This document shows positions 9,269 through 18,274 of a stretch of DNA of 64,000 nt, in pieces; position 1 is the first letter of the stretch, and each line of letters opens with the position of its first letter. The stretch spans positions 930,001 to 994,000 of the forward strand of contig NZ_CP028339.1 of the NCBI RefSeq assembly GCF_003030465.1, in the 5' to 3' direction. This stretch comes from Thauera aromatica K172 (lineage in GTDB: Bacteria > Pseudomonadota > Gammaproteobacteria > Burkholderiales > Rhodocyclaceae). The notes beneath the pieces are model-generated. The model did no database searches and had not been told where the DNA came from. It saw nothing but the letters and a program-made list of their open reading frames with translations. The position numbers were made by a program, and so were the translations under genes.

Positions 9269-9885
9269 GGGGTTCCGTCCCTTGCGCCGGTGAGGCCGGC
9301 TGCGGTCCCGAGCAGGGCTTCGACCTGGGGCAGGCGGGCCCGCTCCTGACTGCGGCGCCCGCCGCGTTCGGCCGCCGAAGGGTAGATCGAGACTTTGACC
9401 GGGACGTCCTTCCAGTCGAAGCTGAGGACGGCCTCGGGTGTGTGCGGCGCGGGGCGGCGCGGTTCGCGGTGCTCGTAGGGGAAGTCCTGGTTGAGGAAGA
9501 AGATTTCGACGTCCTTGGTGCTTTCCGGGAACAGCTCGATCTCCAGTTCCGAATAGCGCCCGGCGGTGCCGTCGAGCGCGCCGCCGGTGAGGTAGGGGTG
9601 GAAGTCGGCGAGCAGGCGCATGACTTCGACCGCCGCGCTGCGCATCTCGAACAGGCGCTCGGGCTGCTCCTCGTCCTGGTACAGCGCCTGCCAGGCGCGC
9701 AGCTCGGTTTCGATTTCGGCGTTGTTGGGCAGGGCGTCGGCGTCGGTGGCGCCGAGCCGCTTCGCTGCCTTGCGCTTGGCGAAGCCGAAGTCGCCGATGC
9801 CGTCTTCGGCCATCATGCGGGCGGCGAGGGCGGCGATTTCGCGGCGCAGGCCGGTGCTGCGGGAGGAGTGGGCGTGTGAGGCCAT
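9265..9885 (-). CDS. Conserved hypothetical protein upstream of a TlpA-like gene
   Basis: A 206-residue soluble protein that I cannot assign. The N-terminal third is basic and helical (LRREIAALAARMMAEDGIGD, then KRKAAKRLG). The middle carries ALDGTAGRYSELEIELFPES and KDVEIFFLNQDFPYEH, a pattern vaguely like a nucleotidyltransferase fold but without a clear GSxxR/DxD core. The ATG at 9885 is preferred to one at 9921, which would extend into the divergent mpl promoter region. It is coupled to the TlpA-like gene by an ATGA overlap. Confidence 0.75.
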   Translation of the reverse strand: MASHAHSSRSTGLRREIAALAARMMAEDGIGDFGFAKRKAAKRLGATDADALPNNAEIETELRAWQALYQDEEQPERLFEMRSAAVEVMRLLADFHPYLTGGALDGTAGRYSELEIELFPESTKDVEIFFLNQDFPYEHREPRRPAPHTPEAVLSFDWKDVPVKVSIYPSAAERGGRRSQERARLPQVEALLGTAAGLTGARDGTP

Positions 9886-9967
9886 GATCGCGCTCGGGTA
9901 AAATGCGCGGCCATTGTACACGGGCCGGTTTCATCCGGATGACGGCCCCCTCGGAGCCCAGCGTCTC

Positions 9968-11341
9968 ATGCACATCCACATCCTCGGCATCTGCGGCACC
10001 TTCATGGGCGGGGTCGCCCTGCTCGCGCGCGCCGCCGGCCACACCGTGACCGGTTGCGACGCCAACGTCTATCCGCCGATGAGCACCCAGCTCGAGGAGC
10101 AGGGCATCGGCCTGATCGAGGGCTACGATGCCGCCCAGCTCGGGTTGGGCGCCGACGTGTTCGTGGTCGGCAACGCGGTGGCGCGCGGCAACCCGCTGCT
10201 CGAAGCGATCCTCGACCGCGGCCTGCCTTATGTCTCCGGGCCGCAGTGGCTGGCCGAACACGTGCTCGCCGGGCGCTGGGTGCTGGCGGTGGCGGGCACC
10301 CACGGCAAGACGACGACGACTTCGCTGCTGGCCTGGATGCTGGAGGAGGCCGGCCTCGCTCCCGGCTTTCTGGTCGGCGGCGTGCCGCAGAACTTCGGCG
10401 TGTCGGCGCGCCTGACCGAATCGCCGTTCTTCGTCATCGAGGCCGACGAGTACGACACCGCGTTCTGCGACAAGCGCTCGAAGTTTGTCCACTACCGGCC
10501 GCGGACCGCGATCCTGAACAACCTCGAATTCGACCACGCGGACATTTTCGCCGATCTGGCAGCGATCGAGACCCAGTTCCACCACCTCGTGCGCACCATC
10601 CCGGCGAGCGGGCGGATCGTCGCCAACGCCCGCGAGGACAGCCTGAAACGGGTGATCGGGCGCGGCTGCTGGTCCGAGCTGGAGTGGTTCAACGACGACG
10701 CGCAGTGGTCGGCGGAGGCCGGCGCGGACGATGCGCAGGCGCGGTTCCGGCTCGCCGGCGCCGAACTGGGGCGGGCGCGGATGCCGCTGGCGGGCAGCCA
10801 CAACCGCGAGAACGCGCTCGCCGCGATCGCCGCCGCGCGCCACGTCGGCGTCACCCCGGCGCAGGCGATCGCCAGCCTGGCGAGTTTTCGCGGTATCCGG
10901 CGGCGGCTCGAACTGCGCGGCACGGTCAACGGGGTGAGCGTCTACGACGACTTCGCCCACCACCCGACGGCGATCGCGCTGACCGTCGACGGCCTGCGCG
11001 ATCGCCAGAAGCAGGGGCGGATCCTGGCCGTGCTCGAGCCGCGTTCGAACACGATGAAGCTCGGGGTGATGAAGGCGCGGCTGGCGGCCAGCCTGGCGGG
11101 GGCGGATGCGGTGTTCTGCTATACCTCGGGTCTGGGCTGGGATGCCGGCGAGGCCTTGGCGCCGCTGGGGGCGCGGGCGCACTGCCACGATGCGCTCGAC
11201 GCCTTGGTGGCCGACGTGGTGGCGGCGGCGCGCCCGGGCGACCAGGTGCTGGTGATGAGTAACGGCGGCTTTGGCGGCGTGCACCAGCGCCTGCTCGCGG
11301 CGCTGGCCGGGGGGGAGGCGGGGGCCCCGGCCGCGCAGTGA
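9968..11341 (+). CDS. mpl: UDP-N-acetylmuramate:L-alanyl-gamma-D-glutamyl-meso-diaminopimelate ligase Mpl
   Basis: Peptidoglycan-recycling ligase that attaches the salvaged tripeptide to UDP-MurNAc. The 457-residue protein has the Mur ligase layout: N-terminal MHIHILGICGTFMGG, the ATP loop GTHGKTTTT (110-118), EADEYDTAFCDKRSKFVHY (typical of Mpl rather than MurC), NNLEFDHADIF and the C-terminal DDFAHHPTAI. The ATG at 9968 gives the conserved start; an ATG at 9914 would add 18 unrelated residues. A TAAAAT at 9899-9904 in the short divergent gap may be its -10 box. Confidence 0.95.
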   Translation: MHIHILGICGTFMGGVALLARAAGHTVTGCDANVYPPMSTQLEEQGIGLIEGYDAAQLGLGADVFVVGNAVARGNPLLEAILDRGLPYVSGPQWLAEHVLAGRWVLAVAGTHGKTTTTSLLAWMLEEAGLAPGFLVGGVPQNFGVSARLTESPFFVIEADEYDTAFCDKRSKFVHYRPRTAILNNLEFDHADIFADLAAIETQFHHLVRTIPASGRIVANAREDSLKRVIGRGCWSELEWFNDDAQWSAEAGADDAQARFRLAGAELGRARMPLAGSHNRENALAAIAAARHVGVTPAQAIASLASFRGIRRRLELRGTVNGVSVYDDFAHHPTAIALTVDGLRDRQKQGRILAVLEPRSNTMKLGVMKARLAASLAGADAVFCYTSGLGWDAGEALAPLGARAHCHDALDALVADVVAAARPGDQVLVMSNGGFGGVHQRLLAALAGGEAGAPAAQ

Positions 11342-11429
11342 GCGCAAGCGGCCCGCTGCGCCCGGGCCGGTGTGCCTCGGCGGCGGCGCTTCGCCCCGGC
11401 GCCGGCGTACGGTGTGGACCGTCCGCTGT

Positions 11430-12098
11430 TCAGCGCCGGGCGCCGGCCGGGTCGTCGAGGCGGCGGGCCTCTTCGTCGCTGATGTATTCGAATACTCGCA
11501 CCACCTTGCGCACGCCCTGGCTGGTGCGGGCGACGGTGGCCGCGGCGTCGGCTTCGGCGCGCGTGACCAGGCCGAGCAGGAAGACCACGTTGGCCTCGGT
11601 GACGACCTTCACATTGTGGGCGGAAAAGCGCTGCGTATCGACGAAGCGGGCTTTCACATTGGAGGTGATGAGGGCATCGTTGGCGCGCGCGCTGAGGCTG
11701 GAGTGGGGGCCGACCACGACTTCGTTGATCACGCCACGGACGTTCTCGACACCGGCGACGAGCCCGTCGAGCTCGCCGCGCACGGTGGCGTCAGGGGCTT
11801 CTCCGGTGAGCAGGACGTTGCGGTTGTAGGAGGTGACGTTCACATGCACGGTGCCACCGAAGCGTTGGCGGATGCGGTTCGAGACTTTCCATTCGATGCT
11901 TTCGTCTTCGACGTAGGCGCCGCCGGTGCGGCGGTCGGAAACCATCGCGGCGCCGGCGCCGACGCCGGTGGCGACGACCGGGAAGCAGCCCTGGAGGAGC
12001 GGCAGCGCAGCCGCTGCGGCGAGGCCCAGCAGCAGCCGGCGACGGCCAGCGCGGACCGGAAGCGCGCCGGCGAGGCGGGAGGGGGAGGTCGTTTTCAT
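11430..12098 (-). CDS. dolP: BON-domain lipoprotein, DolP (YraP) family
   Basis: A 222-residue outer-membrane lipoprotein. The signal peptide contains LLLGLAAAAALPLLQGC (lipobox LLQGC), and two BON domains follow (about residues 60-125 and 135-205), with WKVSNRIRQRF and NVLLTGEAPD in the first and DALITSNVKARF and NVVFLLGLVTRAEAD in the second. In E. coli DolP binds anionic phospholipid and supports outer-membrane protein assembly. The gene overlaps the SIS-domain gene (ATGA) and lies in the conserved yraN-diaA-dolP order. Confidence 0.92.
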   Translation of the reverse strand: MKTTSPSRLAGALPVRAGRRRLLLGLAAAAALPLLQGCFPVVATGVGAGAAMVSDRRTGGAYVEDESIEWKVSNRIRQRFGGTVHVNVTSYNRNVLLTGEAPDATVRGELDGLVAGVENVRGVINEVVVGPHSSLSARANDALITSNVKARFVDTQRFSAHNVKVVTEANVVFLLGLVTRAEADAAATVARTSQGVRKVVRVFEYISDEEARRLDDPAGARR

Positions 12099-12691
12099 CA
12101 GTCTTCTACTCCGAGTAGCAGGCAGTCGATACCGTCGCACAGGCAGTGCAGGATCAGCAAGTGCAGTTCCTGGATGCGAGCGGTGCGCTCGGCGGGGGCG
12201 GCCAGATGGATGTCGGCCGGGCCGAGCCTTTCGGCGATGTGCTCGGCGTCGGCGCCGGTCAGCGCGATTACTCGCATGTCGCGCTCGTGGGCGGCACGGA
12301 TGGCGTCGAGGAGGCGCGTCGGCTCGCCGTTTGCGGCGATGGCGACGAGGACGTCGCCGGGGTGGCCGAAAACTTCGATCTGGCGCGCGAACAGCCCGCT
12401 CGTGTCGGGTTCGCCGGCGATCGGCGCAAGGGTGGAGGCGTCCGCGCTCAGCGCCATTGCGGCCAGCGAAGGGCGTTCGAGCTCGAAGCCGTTGACCAGT
12501 TGGGCGGCGAAGCGGCGGGCGTCGCCGGCCGAGCCGGCGGCGCCGCAGACGAGGATCTTGCCGTTTTCCAGCAGGCAGGCGGTGATCAGTTCGGTGGCGC
12601 CGGCGATCGGGGCGGCCAGCATTTCCAGCGCCTCGAGTGCGGTGCGCATGTTGTCCTCGAACTGGCGCGAGACGCGGTCGATCAGGTTCAT
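12098..12691 (-). CDS. diaA: SIS-domain protein, DiaA/GmhA-like
   Basis: A 197-residue sugar-isomerase-fold protein related to phosphoheptose isomerase. Seen: ENGKILVCGAAGSAGDARRFAAQLVNGFELERPSL across the phosphosugar loop, the ALSADAS segment and the GHPGDVLVAIAANGEP loop. The usual CGNGGSA motif is altered to CGAAGSAG and SGNS to AANGE. Its place between yraN and dolP supports DiaA, a DnaA-binding replication-initiation factor in E. coli, over a heptose isomerase. That assignment rests on gene order. Confidence 0.85.
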   Translation of the reverse strand: MNLIDRVSRQFEDNMRTALEALEMLAAPIAGATELITACLLENGKILVCGAAGSAGDARRFAAQLVNGFELERPSLAAMALSADASTLAPIAGEPDTSGLFARQIEVFGHPGDVLVAIAANGEPTRLLDAIRAAHERDMRVIALTGADAEHIAERLGPADIHLAAPAERTARIQELHLLILHCLCDGIDCLLLGVED

Positions 12692-12735
12692 GCGGAGGAA
12701 ATCGTCGAAAGGACGCTGCAGTCTACCATGCGCTC

Positions 12736-13233
12736 TCAGCCGGCATCGAAGGCGCCGGGTAACCAGGTGATACGGTCGCGCTCGAGGGCGTCGAGGAGGA
12801 CGGCGTCGAAGCGGCAGGGCGCTCCCTGGAAGCGCCGCCCCGCACCGCCCAGCCACCACTGGGCGGCGATCAGCACGCGCCGGCGCTTGCTCGCGGTGAT
12901 GCTTTCGCCCGCGCCGCCGAAGCGGGCACTGCGGCGCAGACGCACTTCGACGAACACGAGCTGGCCGCGGTCGAGACAGATCAGGTCGAGCTCGCCGCCG
13001 CGGCAGCGCACGTTGCGGGCGAGGATGCGCAGACCGTGTGCCGCGAGGTGTTCGGCGGCGAGCGCCTCGGCAGCGGCGCCGCGCGCTTGCGCCGGAGTCC
13101 GCGGGGAGCCGATACTGCGCCCGCCGGCAGCGGCCGCCTCGCCCGCGGGCGCTGCCGTCCCGTCCGGGCGGGTTCGCCCGGGCGTCGCGTTCGGCGTGGC
13201 GGCTGTCGCCGCGTTCGCTGGCATCTTCCTCAT
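12736..13233 (-). CDS. yraN: YraN family (UPF0102) predicted endonuclease-like protein
   Basis: A 165-residue protein. The first 50 or so residues are an Ala/Pro-rich low-complexity extension, so the real start may be internal. The conserved YraN core follows: [18 protein letters not shown], then [15 protein letters not shown] and [19 protein letters not shown]. Together these give the E-D-ExR arrangement of the restriction-endonuclease-like fold. The typical EVK is EVR here. Function is not established; the gene sits with diaA and dolP and diverges from rsmI. Confidence 0.85.
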   Translation of the reverse strand: MRKMPANAATAATPNATPGRTRPDGTAAPAGEAAAAGGRSIGSPRTPAQARGAAAEALAAEHLAAHGLRILARNVRCRGGELDLICLDRGQLVFVEVRLRRSARFGGAGESITASKRRRVLIAAQWWLGGAGRRFQGAPCRFDAVLLDALERDRITWLPGAFDAG

Positions 13234-13278
13234 CGCGCCGCTCCCCGGATTACCTTCGCCGACCCTTCGAACTCATCC

Positions 13279-14160
13279 ATGACCGTCTCCGCACCCCTTC
13301 CCGTCCGTCCCCTGTCTAGCACGCCGTCATTGTATGTGGTGGCGACCCCGCTCGGTAATCTCCATGACATCACCTTGCGTGCGCTCGCGGTGCTGGGGGC
13401 GGTGGATGTGGTGGCGGCCGAGGACACCCGCCACAGCCAGCGCCTGCTCGACGCCTACGGCTTGAAGGCGCGGATGGTGGCAGCGCACCAGCACAACGAG
13501 CAGGCTGTGGCGGGGCGGCTGATCGAGCTGCTCGCGGCCGGGCAGCAGGTCGCCCTGATCACCGATGCCGGCACCCCGGCGGTGTCCGACCCCGGCGCGC
13601 GCCTCGTCGCCCGGGTGCGCGAGGCCGGCCATCCGGTGGTGCCGCTGCCGGGGCCGTGCGCGGCGGTGGCGGCGCTGTCGGTGTCGGGGTTTGCCGAAGG
13701 GGGGTTTCGCTTCGTCGGGTTCTTGCCCGCCCGGCCAGGAGCGCGGGGTGCTGCGCTGGCGGCCCTGCGCGACGAGACCGATGCGATGGTGTTCTACGAG
13801 GCGCCGCACCGCATCGTCGAGTGTGCCGCTGACCTGCTGGCGGTGTTCGGTGGGGCGCGCGAGCTGCTGATCGCGCGCGAGCTGACCAAGCTCCACGAGC
13901 AGATCGTGCGCCTGCCGCTGGCCGAAGTCGGGGCCTGGTTCGCGGCCGATCCGAACCGGGTGCGCGGCGAGTTCGTCCTGGTGCTGGCGGGAGCGCAGGC
14001 GGAGGCGGGGCTGAGTGCGGAAGCCGAGCGTGTGCTCGGCCTGCTGCTCGCCGAGTTGCCGCTGAAGAGCGCGGCGCGGCTGGCGGCGGAGATCACCGGG
14101 GCGGGGCGCAAGCTGCTGTATGCGCGGGCGCTGGAGATCCGCGGCGAGGAAGAGGCGTGA
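13279..14160 (+). CDS. rsmI: 16S rRNA 2'-O-ribose C1402 methyltransferase RsmI
   Basis: SAM-dependent methylation of C1402 in the ribosomal decoding centre. The 293-residue tetrapyrrole-methylase fold shows LYVVATPLGNLHDITLRAL, DVVAAEDTRHSQRLLDAY, LITDAGTPAVSDPG, VPLPGPCAAVAALSVSG and FYEAPHRI. The ATG at 13279 is eleven codons before the conserved start; a much longer frame from 13036 overlaps yraN and is rejected. The divergent rsmI/yraN arrangement matches many proteobacteria, but lpoA is absent. Confidence 0.96.
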   Translation: MTVSAPLPVRPLSSTPSLYVVATPLGNLHDITLRALAVLGAVDVVAAEDTRHSQRLLDAYGLKARMVAAHQHNEQAVAGRLIELLAAGQQVALITDAGTPAVSDPGARLVARVREAGHPVVPLPGPCAAVAALSVSGFAEGGFRFVGFLPARPGARGAALAALRDETDAMVFYEAPHRIVECAADLLAVFGGARELLIARELTKLHEQIVRLPLAEVGAWFAADPNRVRGEFVLVLAGAQAEAGLSAEAERVLGLLLAELPLKSAARLAAEITGAGRKLLYARALEIRGEEEA

Positions 14161-14297
14161 GCGGGGCGCGAGCAGAAGGGTGAGCGGCGGCGGTGACGGC
14201 CGCCTCCGTGCCAGGGTTTTCCCGTGTGGACGGTGGCTGCCGATCCGCCGCAGCGGGAAGCGCCTATAATCGGCGCGCTGTCACGAGGACCCGCTCC

Positions 14298-15335
14298 ATG
14301 CAATCGATTACCCTGATCCGCCCCGACGACTGGCATCTGCATGTGCGCGATGATGCCGCGCTCGCTTCGGTGGTGCCGCACACCGCAGCGCGCTTCGGCC
14401 GTGCCCTGATCATGCCCAACCTGAAGCCGCCGGTGACGACCACCGTGCAGGCGCTGGCCTACCGCGAGCGCATCCTCGCCGCGGCCCCCGGCACGGCGTT
14501 CGAGCCGCTGATGAGCCTGTACCTCACCGACAACCTGCCGCCGGACGAGATCGACCGCGCCCGGGCGAGCGGCCGGATCGTTGCCTGCAAGCTCTACCCG
14601 GCCGGGGCGACGACCAACTCCGACGCCGGCGTCACCGCGGTGGAAAAGATCCATCCGGTGCTCGAGCGCATGGAAAAGCTCGGCATGGTATTGTGCGTGC
14701 ATGGCGAGGCGACCGCCGCGGACGTCGATGTCTTCGATCGCGAGCGCGTGTTCATCGAGCGTACGCTGTCGCCGCTGGTGCGCCGTTTCCCGGCGCTGAA
14801 AGTGGTGTTCGAGCACATCACTACCGCCGAGGCGGCCCAGTTCGTGCGCGCCGCCGGGGCCAACGTCGCCGCCACGGTGACCGCGCATCACCTGCTCCTC
14901 AACCGCAACGCGATCTTCGCCGGCGGCATCCGCCCACACCATTACTGCCTGCCGGTGCTCAAGCGCGAGACCCACCGCCAGGCGCTGGTGGCGGCGGCGA
15001 CGTCGGGCAATCCGCGCTTTTTCCTTGGCACCGACTCCGCACCCCATGCCCGCAGCACCAAGGAAAACGCCTGCGGTTGCGCCGGCTGCTACACCGCCCA
15101 TGCCGGCATCGAGCTGTATGCCGAAGCGTTTGATGCAGCAGGCGCGCTCGACCGTCTCGAGGCGTTCGCCAGCCTCAACGGCCCGGCGTTCTACGGACTC
15201 GCACCGAATTCGATCACGATCACGCTGCAGCGGCAGGAATGGACCGTCCCGCAGGCGTATCCCTACCTTGCAGAGGACCCGCTGGTTCCCCTGCGGGCCG
15301 GGGAACGGGTGAAGTGGAAGCTCGCCGGCACATGA
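14298..15335 (+). CDS. pyrC: Dihydroorotase PyrC (class II)
   Basis: Zn-dependent ring closure of carbamoyl aspartate to dihydroorotate in pyrimidine synthesis. The 345-residue length fits. Metal ligands are visible in [11 protein letters not shown] (HxH), the carboxylated-lysine region [29 protein letters not shown], and the catalytic Asp in [10 protein letters not shown]. The ATG gives the standard start. A TATAAT lies at 14265-14270 without a clear -35 box. A very long hairpin follows the stop. Confidence 0.97.
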   Translation: MQSITLIRPDDWHLHVRDDAALASVVPHTAARFGRALIMPNLKPPVTTTVQALAYRERILAAAPGTAFEPLMSLYLTDNLPPDEIDRARASGRIVACKLYPAGATTNSDAGVTAVEKIHPVLERMEKLGMVLCVHGEATAADVDVFDRERVFIERTLSPLVRRFPALKVVFEHITTAEAAQFVRAAGANVAATVTAHHLLLNRNAIFAGGIRPHHYCLPVLKRETHRQALVAAATSGNPRFFLGTDSAPHARSTKENACGCAGCYTAHAGIELYAEAFDAAGALDRLEAFASLNGPAFYGLAPNSITITLQRQEWTVPQAYPYLAEDPLVPLRAGERVKWKLAGT

Positions 15336-15356
15336 GCCGGTGAGCGGGGTGGCATG

Positions 15357-15422
15357 CGCCGTGGCGGGCGCGGACAGGCGGCCGCAGTGCGGTCGGGTCG
15401 CCTGTCCGCGCCCGCCGCGGCG
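15357..15422 (+). terminator. Very stable hairpin after pyrC, probable terminator
   Basis: Two 24-base arms (15357-15380 and 15399-15422) are reverse complements with a single G-T wobble, around an 18-base loop. The arms are almost entirely G and C. There is no long T-run after the right arm, so it may end transcription with Rho or block exonucleases rather than act as a classical intrinsic terminator. It separates pyrC from the chemoreceptor gene. Confidence 0.65.
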
Positions 15423-15478
15423 TTTCGGGCCGGCCTGGAGGACGGGCCGGTGTTTCAAGGAGAGGGGAAGATACAACA

Positions 15479-17062
15479 ATGAATACAACCTATAACGGAC
15501 TGGTGAAGGCGGGCTATTTCGCGCAACGGGGCGCCGATGCGGCGGCGCTGCCGCGGCAACGGCGGCAGGGCCGCCGCTGGCACCCGCTGGGAGGCGGGCT
15601 GTGGCTGCTCGGGCGGCTGCATTGGCTGGGCAAGTTCGCCGTGGTGTCCGTCGCCGCGCTCGCCGCCTCGATCGGCGGTGCGCTGGGCGGACTGCCCGTT
15701 GCGCTGGGCGGCGCCGGGGTGCTGCTCTACCTGCTCGCAGCGCTGTGCGCAGGGCAGGCCGAAGCCCTGAAGCAGTTGCGCCAGGCGATGGAGCGGACCG
15801 CCGCCGGCGACCTGCGCGCGCACACCCGTGTCGATACGCGCGACGAGCTGGGCGAACTGTCCGGCCTGCTCGAGCGGATGGTCGAGTCCCTGTCCGCGGT
15901 CGTCGCCGACATTCGCAGCAATGCCGCACTCGTCGCCCATGCCGGGCGCAGCCTGACCGTCGACAGCCGCGCCCTGTCCGAGCGCACCGAGGAGCAGGCG
16001 GCCAGCCTGGGGCAGACCGCGGCGAGCGTGGAGGAAATCTCCAGCACCGTTCTGAGCAACGCCCACACCGCCCGCGAAGTCGATCAGCGTGCCACCCGGG
16101 TCAGCGCTGCGGTCGATGCCGGCGCCCAGGCGATGGAAAGCGCGGTGCGTTCGGTGGAAGCGATCCAGCAGGATGCGCGGCGGATGAACGAGATCATCGG
16201 CGTGATCGATTCGATCGCCTTCCAGACCAACATCCTCGCTCTCAACGCTTCGGTCGAAGCCGCGCGTGCGGGCGAGCAGGGGCGGGGATTCGCCGTCGTC
16301 GCCGACGAGGTGCGCAATCTCGCGCAGCGCTCGGCCGACGCCGCGCGCGAGATCCGGCAGCTGATCAAGACCTCCGTGCAGCAGGTCGAGCGCAGCGTCG
16401 AACTGATCCGCCACGCTGGGGACGGGATCGCGCAGATGGCTGCGGGCATTCATGGCGTGGCCGCGAGCATGAGCGAGATTTCCCATTCCAGCGGCGAGCA
16501 GAGCACCGGGCTGCGCGAGATCAGCACCGCGGTGCAGCAGCTCGACCGCATCACCCAGGACAACGCGCAGATGGTGGGCGCTGCGGTGCAGCATGCGGAA
16601 GCCCTGGAGGGGCGGGCGGCGACCCTGACCCATGCGGTGGCCGCGTTCCGGCTGCAGCAGGGCACGGCCGATGAGGCGGTGGCGCTGGTCGAGCGGGCTG
16701 CGGCGCTGTGGCGCAGCGGCGTCGGCCGCGAGCGTTTCCTGCACACGATCACCGATCGGAACCAGTCCTATCACGACCGCGACATGTACCTGTTCGCGCT
16801 CGATGCGCAAGGCACTTATCTGGCTTTTGGCGGCAATCCGGAAAAGGTCGGTTCCCGCGTGCGCGACATTCCCGGAATCGACGTCGATCGCCTGGTCGGC
16901 GACATCGTCGCGCAGGCCGAGCGCGGTCCGGGCTGGGTCGAGTACGACATCGTCAATCCGGTGTCGGGCGCGGTGCAGACCAAGATGTCCTACGTCTGCA
17001 AGGCGGAGGCCGATCTGTACTTCGGCTGCGGCGTGTACAAGGTGTTCACCGGCCGCGGCTGA
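15479..17062 (+). CDS. Methyl-accepting chemotaxis protein with C-terminal Cache-type domain
   Basis: A 527-residue chemoreceptor of unusual layout. Residues 50-98 contain two short hydrophobic segments with almost no periplasmic loop. HAMP-like and signalling helices follow. The MCP hairpin tip is seen as [37 protein letters not shown] and [10 protein letters not shown]. After the MCP domain the chain continues with about 130 residues ([12 protein letters not shown] to [12 protein letters not shown]) resembling a single Cache domain, which would be cytoplasmic. A ribosome-binding sequence AAGGAGAGG precedes the ATG. The ligand is unknown. Confidence 0.88.
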   Translation: MNTTYNGLVKAGYFAQRGADAAALPRQRRQGRRWHPLGGGLWLLGRLHWLGKFAVVSVAALAASIGGALGGLPVALGGAGVLLYLLAALCAGQAEALKQLRQAMERTAAGDLRAHTRVDTRDELGELSGLLERMVESLSAVVADIRSNAALVAHAGRSLTVDSRALSERTEEQAASLGQTAASVEEISSTVLSNAHTAREVDQRATRVSAAVDAGAQAMESAVRSVEAIQQDARRMNEIIGVIDSIAFQTNILALNASVEAARAGEQGRGFAVVADEVRNLAQRSADAAREIRQLIKTSVQQVERSVELIRHAGDGIAQMAAGIHGVAASMSEISHSSGEQSTGLREISTAVQQLDRITQDNAQMVGAAVQHAEALEGRAATLTHAVAAFRLQQGTADEAVALVERAAALWRSGVGRERFLHTITDRNQSYHDRDMYLFALDAQGTYLAFGGNPEKVGSRVRDIPGIDVDRLVGDIVAQAERGPGWVEYDIVNPVSGAVQTKMSYVCKAEADLYFGCGVYKVFTGRG

Positions 17063-17138
17063 GTCCCGGGCCGCTCCGGCGGCGCTCGAGCGGGCGGTCG
17101 CCGCTCTACTGCCCGTCGTTGTGCCCGCGCGATGTGCG

Positions 17139-17144
17139 TATAAT
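17139..17144 (+). promoter_or_regulatory. -10 box of the rnpB promoter
   Basis: A perfect TATAAT lies seven bases before the first paired base of the RNase P RNA, which fixes the transcription start near 17151. No good TTGACA is present at the usual distance; TTGTGC at 17119-17124 is three bases too close. Confidence 0.7.
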
Positions 17145-17149
17145 CCGTG

Positions 17150-17532
17150 CGGGAAGTTCGCCAGGCAGTCGCTGCGCACGTCGTGCGTGGAGGAAAGTCC
17201 GGGCCCCGCAGAGCAGGATGCCGGCTAACGGCCGGGCGCCGTGAGGCGACGGAAAGTGCAACAGAGAACAGACCGCCGATGGCTTCCGCAAGGAAGATCA
17301 GGCAAGGGTGAAACGGTGGGGTAAGAGCCCACCGCAGGACTGGCAACAGGACTGGCACGGCAAACCCCATCCGGGGCAAGGCCAAATAGGGGAGCATCGG
17401 CGTGGCTCGCGCCGCTCCCGGGTAGGCTGCTAGAGCGCCGCGGCAACGCGGCGCCCAGAGGAATGACTGCCCGATGCTGCCGGCTCGCGCCGGCGGCGTT
17501 CGACAGAACCCGGCTTATCGGCGAACTTCCCC
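17150..17532 (+). ncRNA. rnpB: RNase P RNA (bacterial class A)
   Basis: Catalytic RNA that matures tRNA 5' ends. The 5' end GGGAAGTTCGCC pairs with GGCGAACTTCCC at the 3' end (P1). The conserved GAGGAAAGTCCGGGC block lies at about 17189-17203. Downstream follow GGAAAGTGCAACAGAGA, the GGTAAGAGCCCACCG region and the closing CGACAGAACCCGGCTTATCG. Both termini are inferred from P1 pairing and may be off by a few bases. It lies just upstream of the dcw cluster. Confidence 0.96.
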
Positions 17533-17733
17533 CTCTTCCCCGGCATTTCGCCCCCGTTTTTCCCATTTCCGATCTTCATTTCCCACCTCCTCCCACCGTG
17601 TCGCGAGGGGGCGCCCGTGTTCGCGTGGAATTCGAGCTTTCTGCGCTATATCCATTGATTTTTCAGGGATTATTTACGCCTTTGGGTTTTGAGCTAAGTC
17701 ATTGTGTCATAAAGAAATTCGGAGCGATCGATG

Positions 17734-17762
17734 TTGACCGGGTATTTCCTTTGAACTAAAGT
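17734..17762 (+). promoter_or_regulatory. Promoter of the dcw cluster (Pmra)
   Basis: TTGACC at 17734-17739 and TAAAGT at 17757-17762 are separated by exactly 17 bases, a good sigma-70 pair. The -10 box runs into the first MraZ repeat, so MraZ bound there would compete with RNA polymerase. The preceding 200 bases are notably AT-rich for this genome. Confidence 0.75.
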
Positions 17763-17795
17763 GGGTTCCAGTGGAGAAAAGTGGGGAAAAGTGTC
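17761..17795 (+). promoter_or_regulatory. MraZ box: GTGGG-type repeats phased at 10 bp
   Basis: Three clear pentamers, GTGGG at 17761, GTGGA at 17771 and GTGGG at 17781, and a degenerate fourth, GTGTC at 17791, start exactly ten bases apart. This is the known MraZ operator form (TGGGN repeats with five-base spacers). It lies between the -10 box and mraZ, so MraZ should autoregulate the whole cluster. Confidence 0.85.
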
Positions 17796-17830
17796 GTTCG
17801 GATGCTTTCCCGGCACCGTCAGGGGGGACG

Positions 17831-18274
17831 ATGTTCCAAGGAGCCGCAGCGCTCAATCTCGATGCCAAGGGTCGCCTCGCGATCCCCGCGCGGCATCGTG
17901 ACGCCCTCGCGGTCGAGGCCGGCCAGGTGGTCCTCACCGCCCACCCGCACGGCTGCCTGCTCGTCTATCCGGTGCCGGCCTGGGTGCCGATCCGCGACAA
18001 GGTGCTCGCCGCGCCGGGACTCGATCCGCTGTCGGCGATGCTCAAGCGCCTGCTCGTCGGTTTCGCCCAGGAAGAGGCGCTCGATGCCGCGGGGCGGGTT
18101 CTGGTCGCGCCCTCGCTGCGCCAGTTCGCCAAGCTCGAGAAGCAGGTCTGGCTCGTCGGCCAGGGCAGTCACTTCGAACTGTGGTCCGACGCCGGCTGGC
18201 AGCAGCAGCAGCAGGCGATGCTCGATCTGGTCAATACCGGACTGCCGCCGGGTTTCGAGAGCCTGGCGCTGTGA
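17831..18274 (+). CDS. mraZ: Transcriptional regulator MraZ
   Basis: A 147-residue AbrB-like regulator with two SpoVT/MraZ motifs: [17 protein letters not shown] near the N-terminus and [19 protein letters not shown] in the second half. It binds the repeats immediately upstream and represses dcw transcription in E. coli. The ATG at 17831 gives the standard start; an upstream GTG/ATG frame would run through its own operator. Its stop overlaps the GTG of rsmH. Confidence 0.96.
   Translation: MFQGAAALNLDAKGRLAIPARHRDALAVEAGQVVLTAHPHGCLLVYPVPAWVPIRDKVLAAPGLDPLSAMLKRLLVGFAQEEALDAAGRVLVAPSLRQFAKLEKQVWLVGQGSHFELWSDAGWQQQQQAMLDLVNTGLPPGFESLAL

Noticed and set aside
9269-11347. Minus-strand extension of the TlpA-like frame through mpl
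   Set aside because: The thioredoxin protein has a proper signal-anchor start at 9268; the upstream part is antisense to mpl and to the hypothetical gene.
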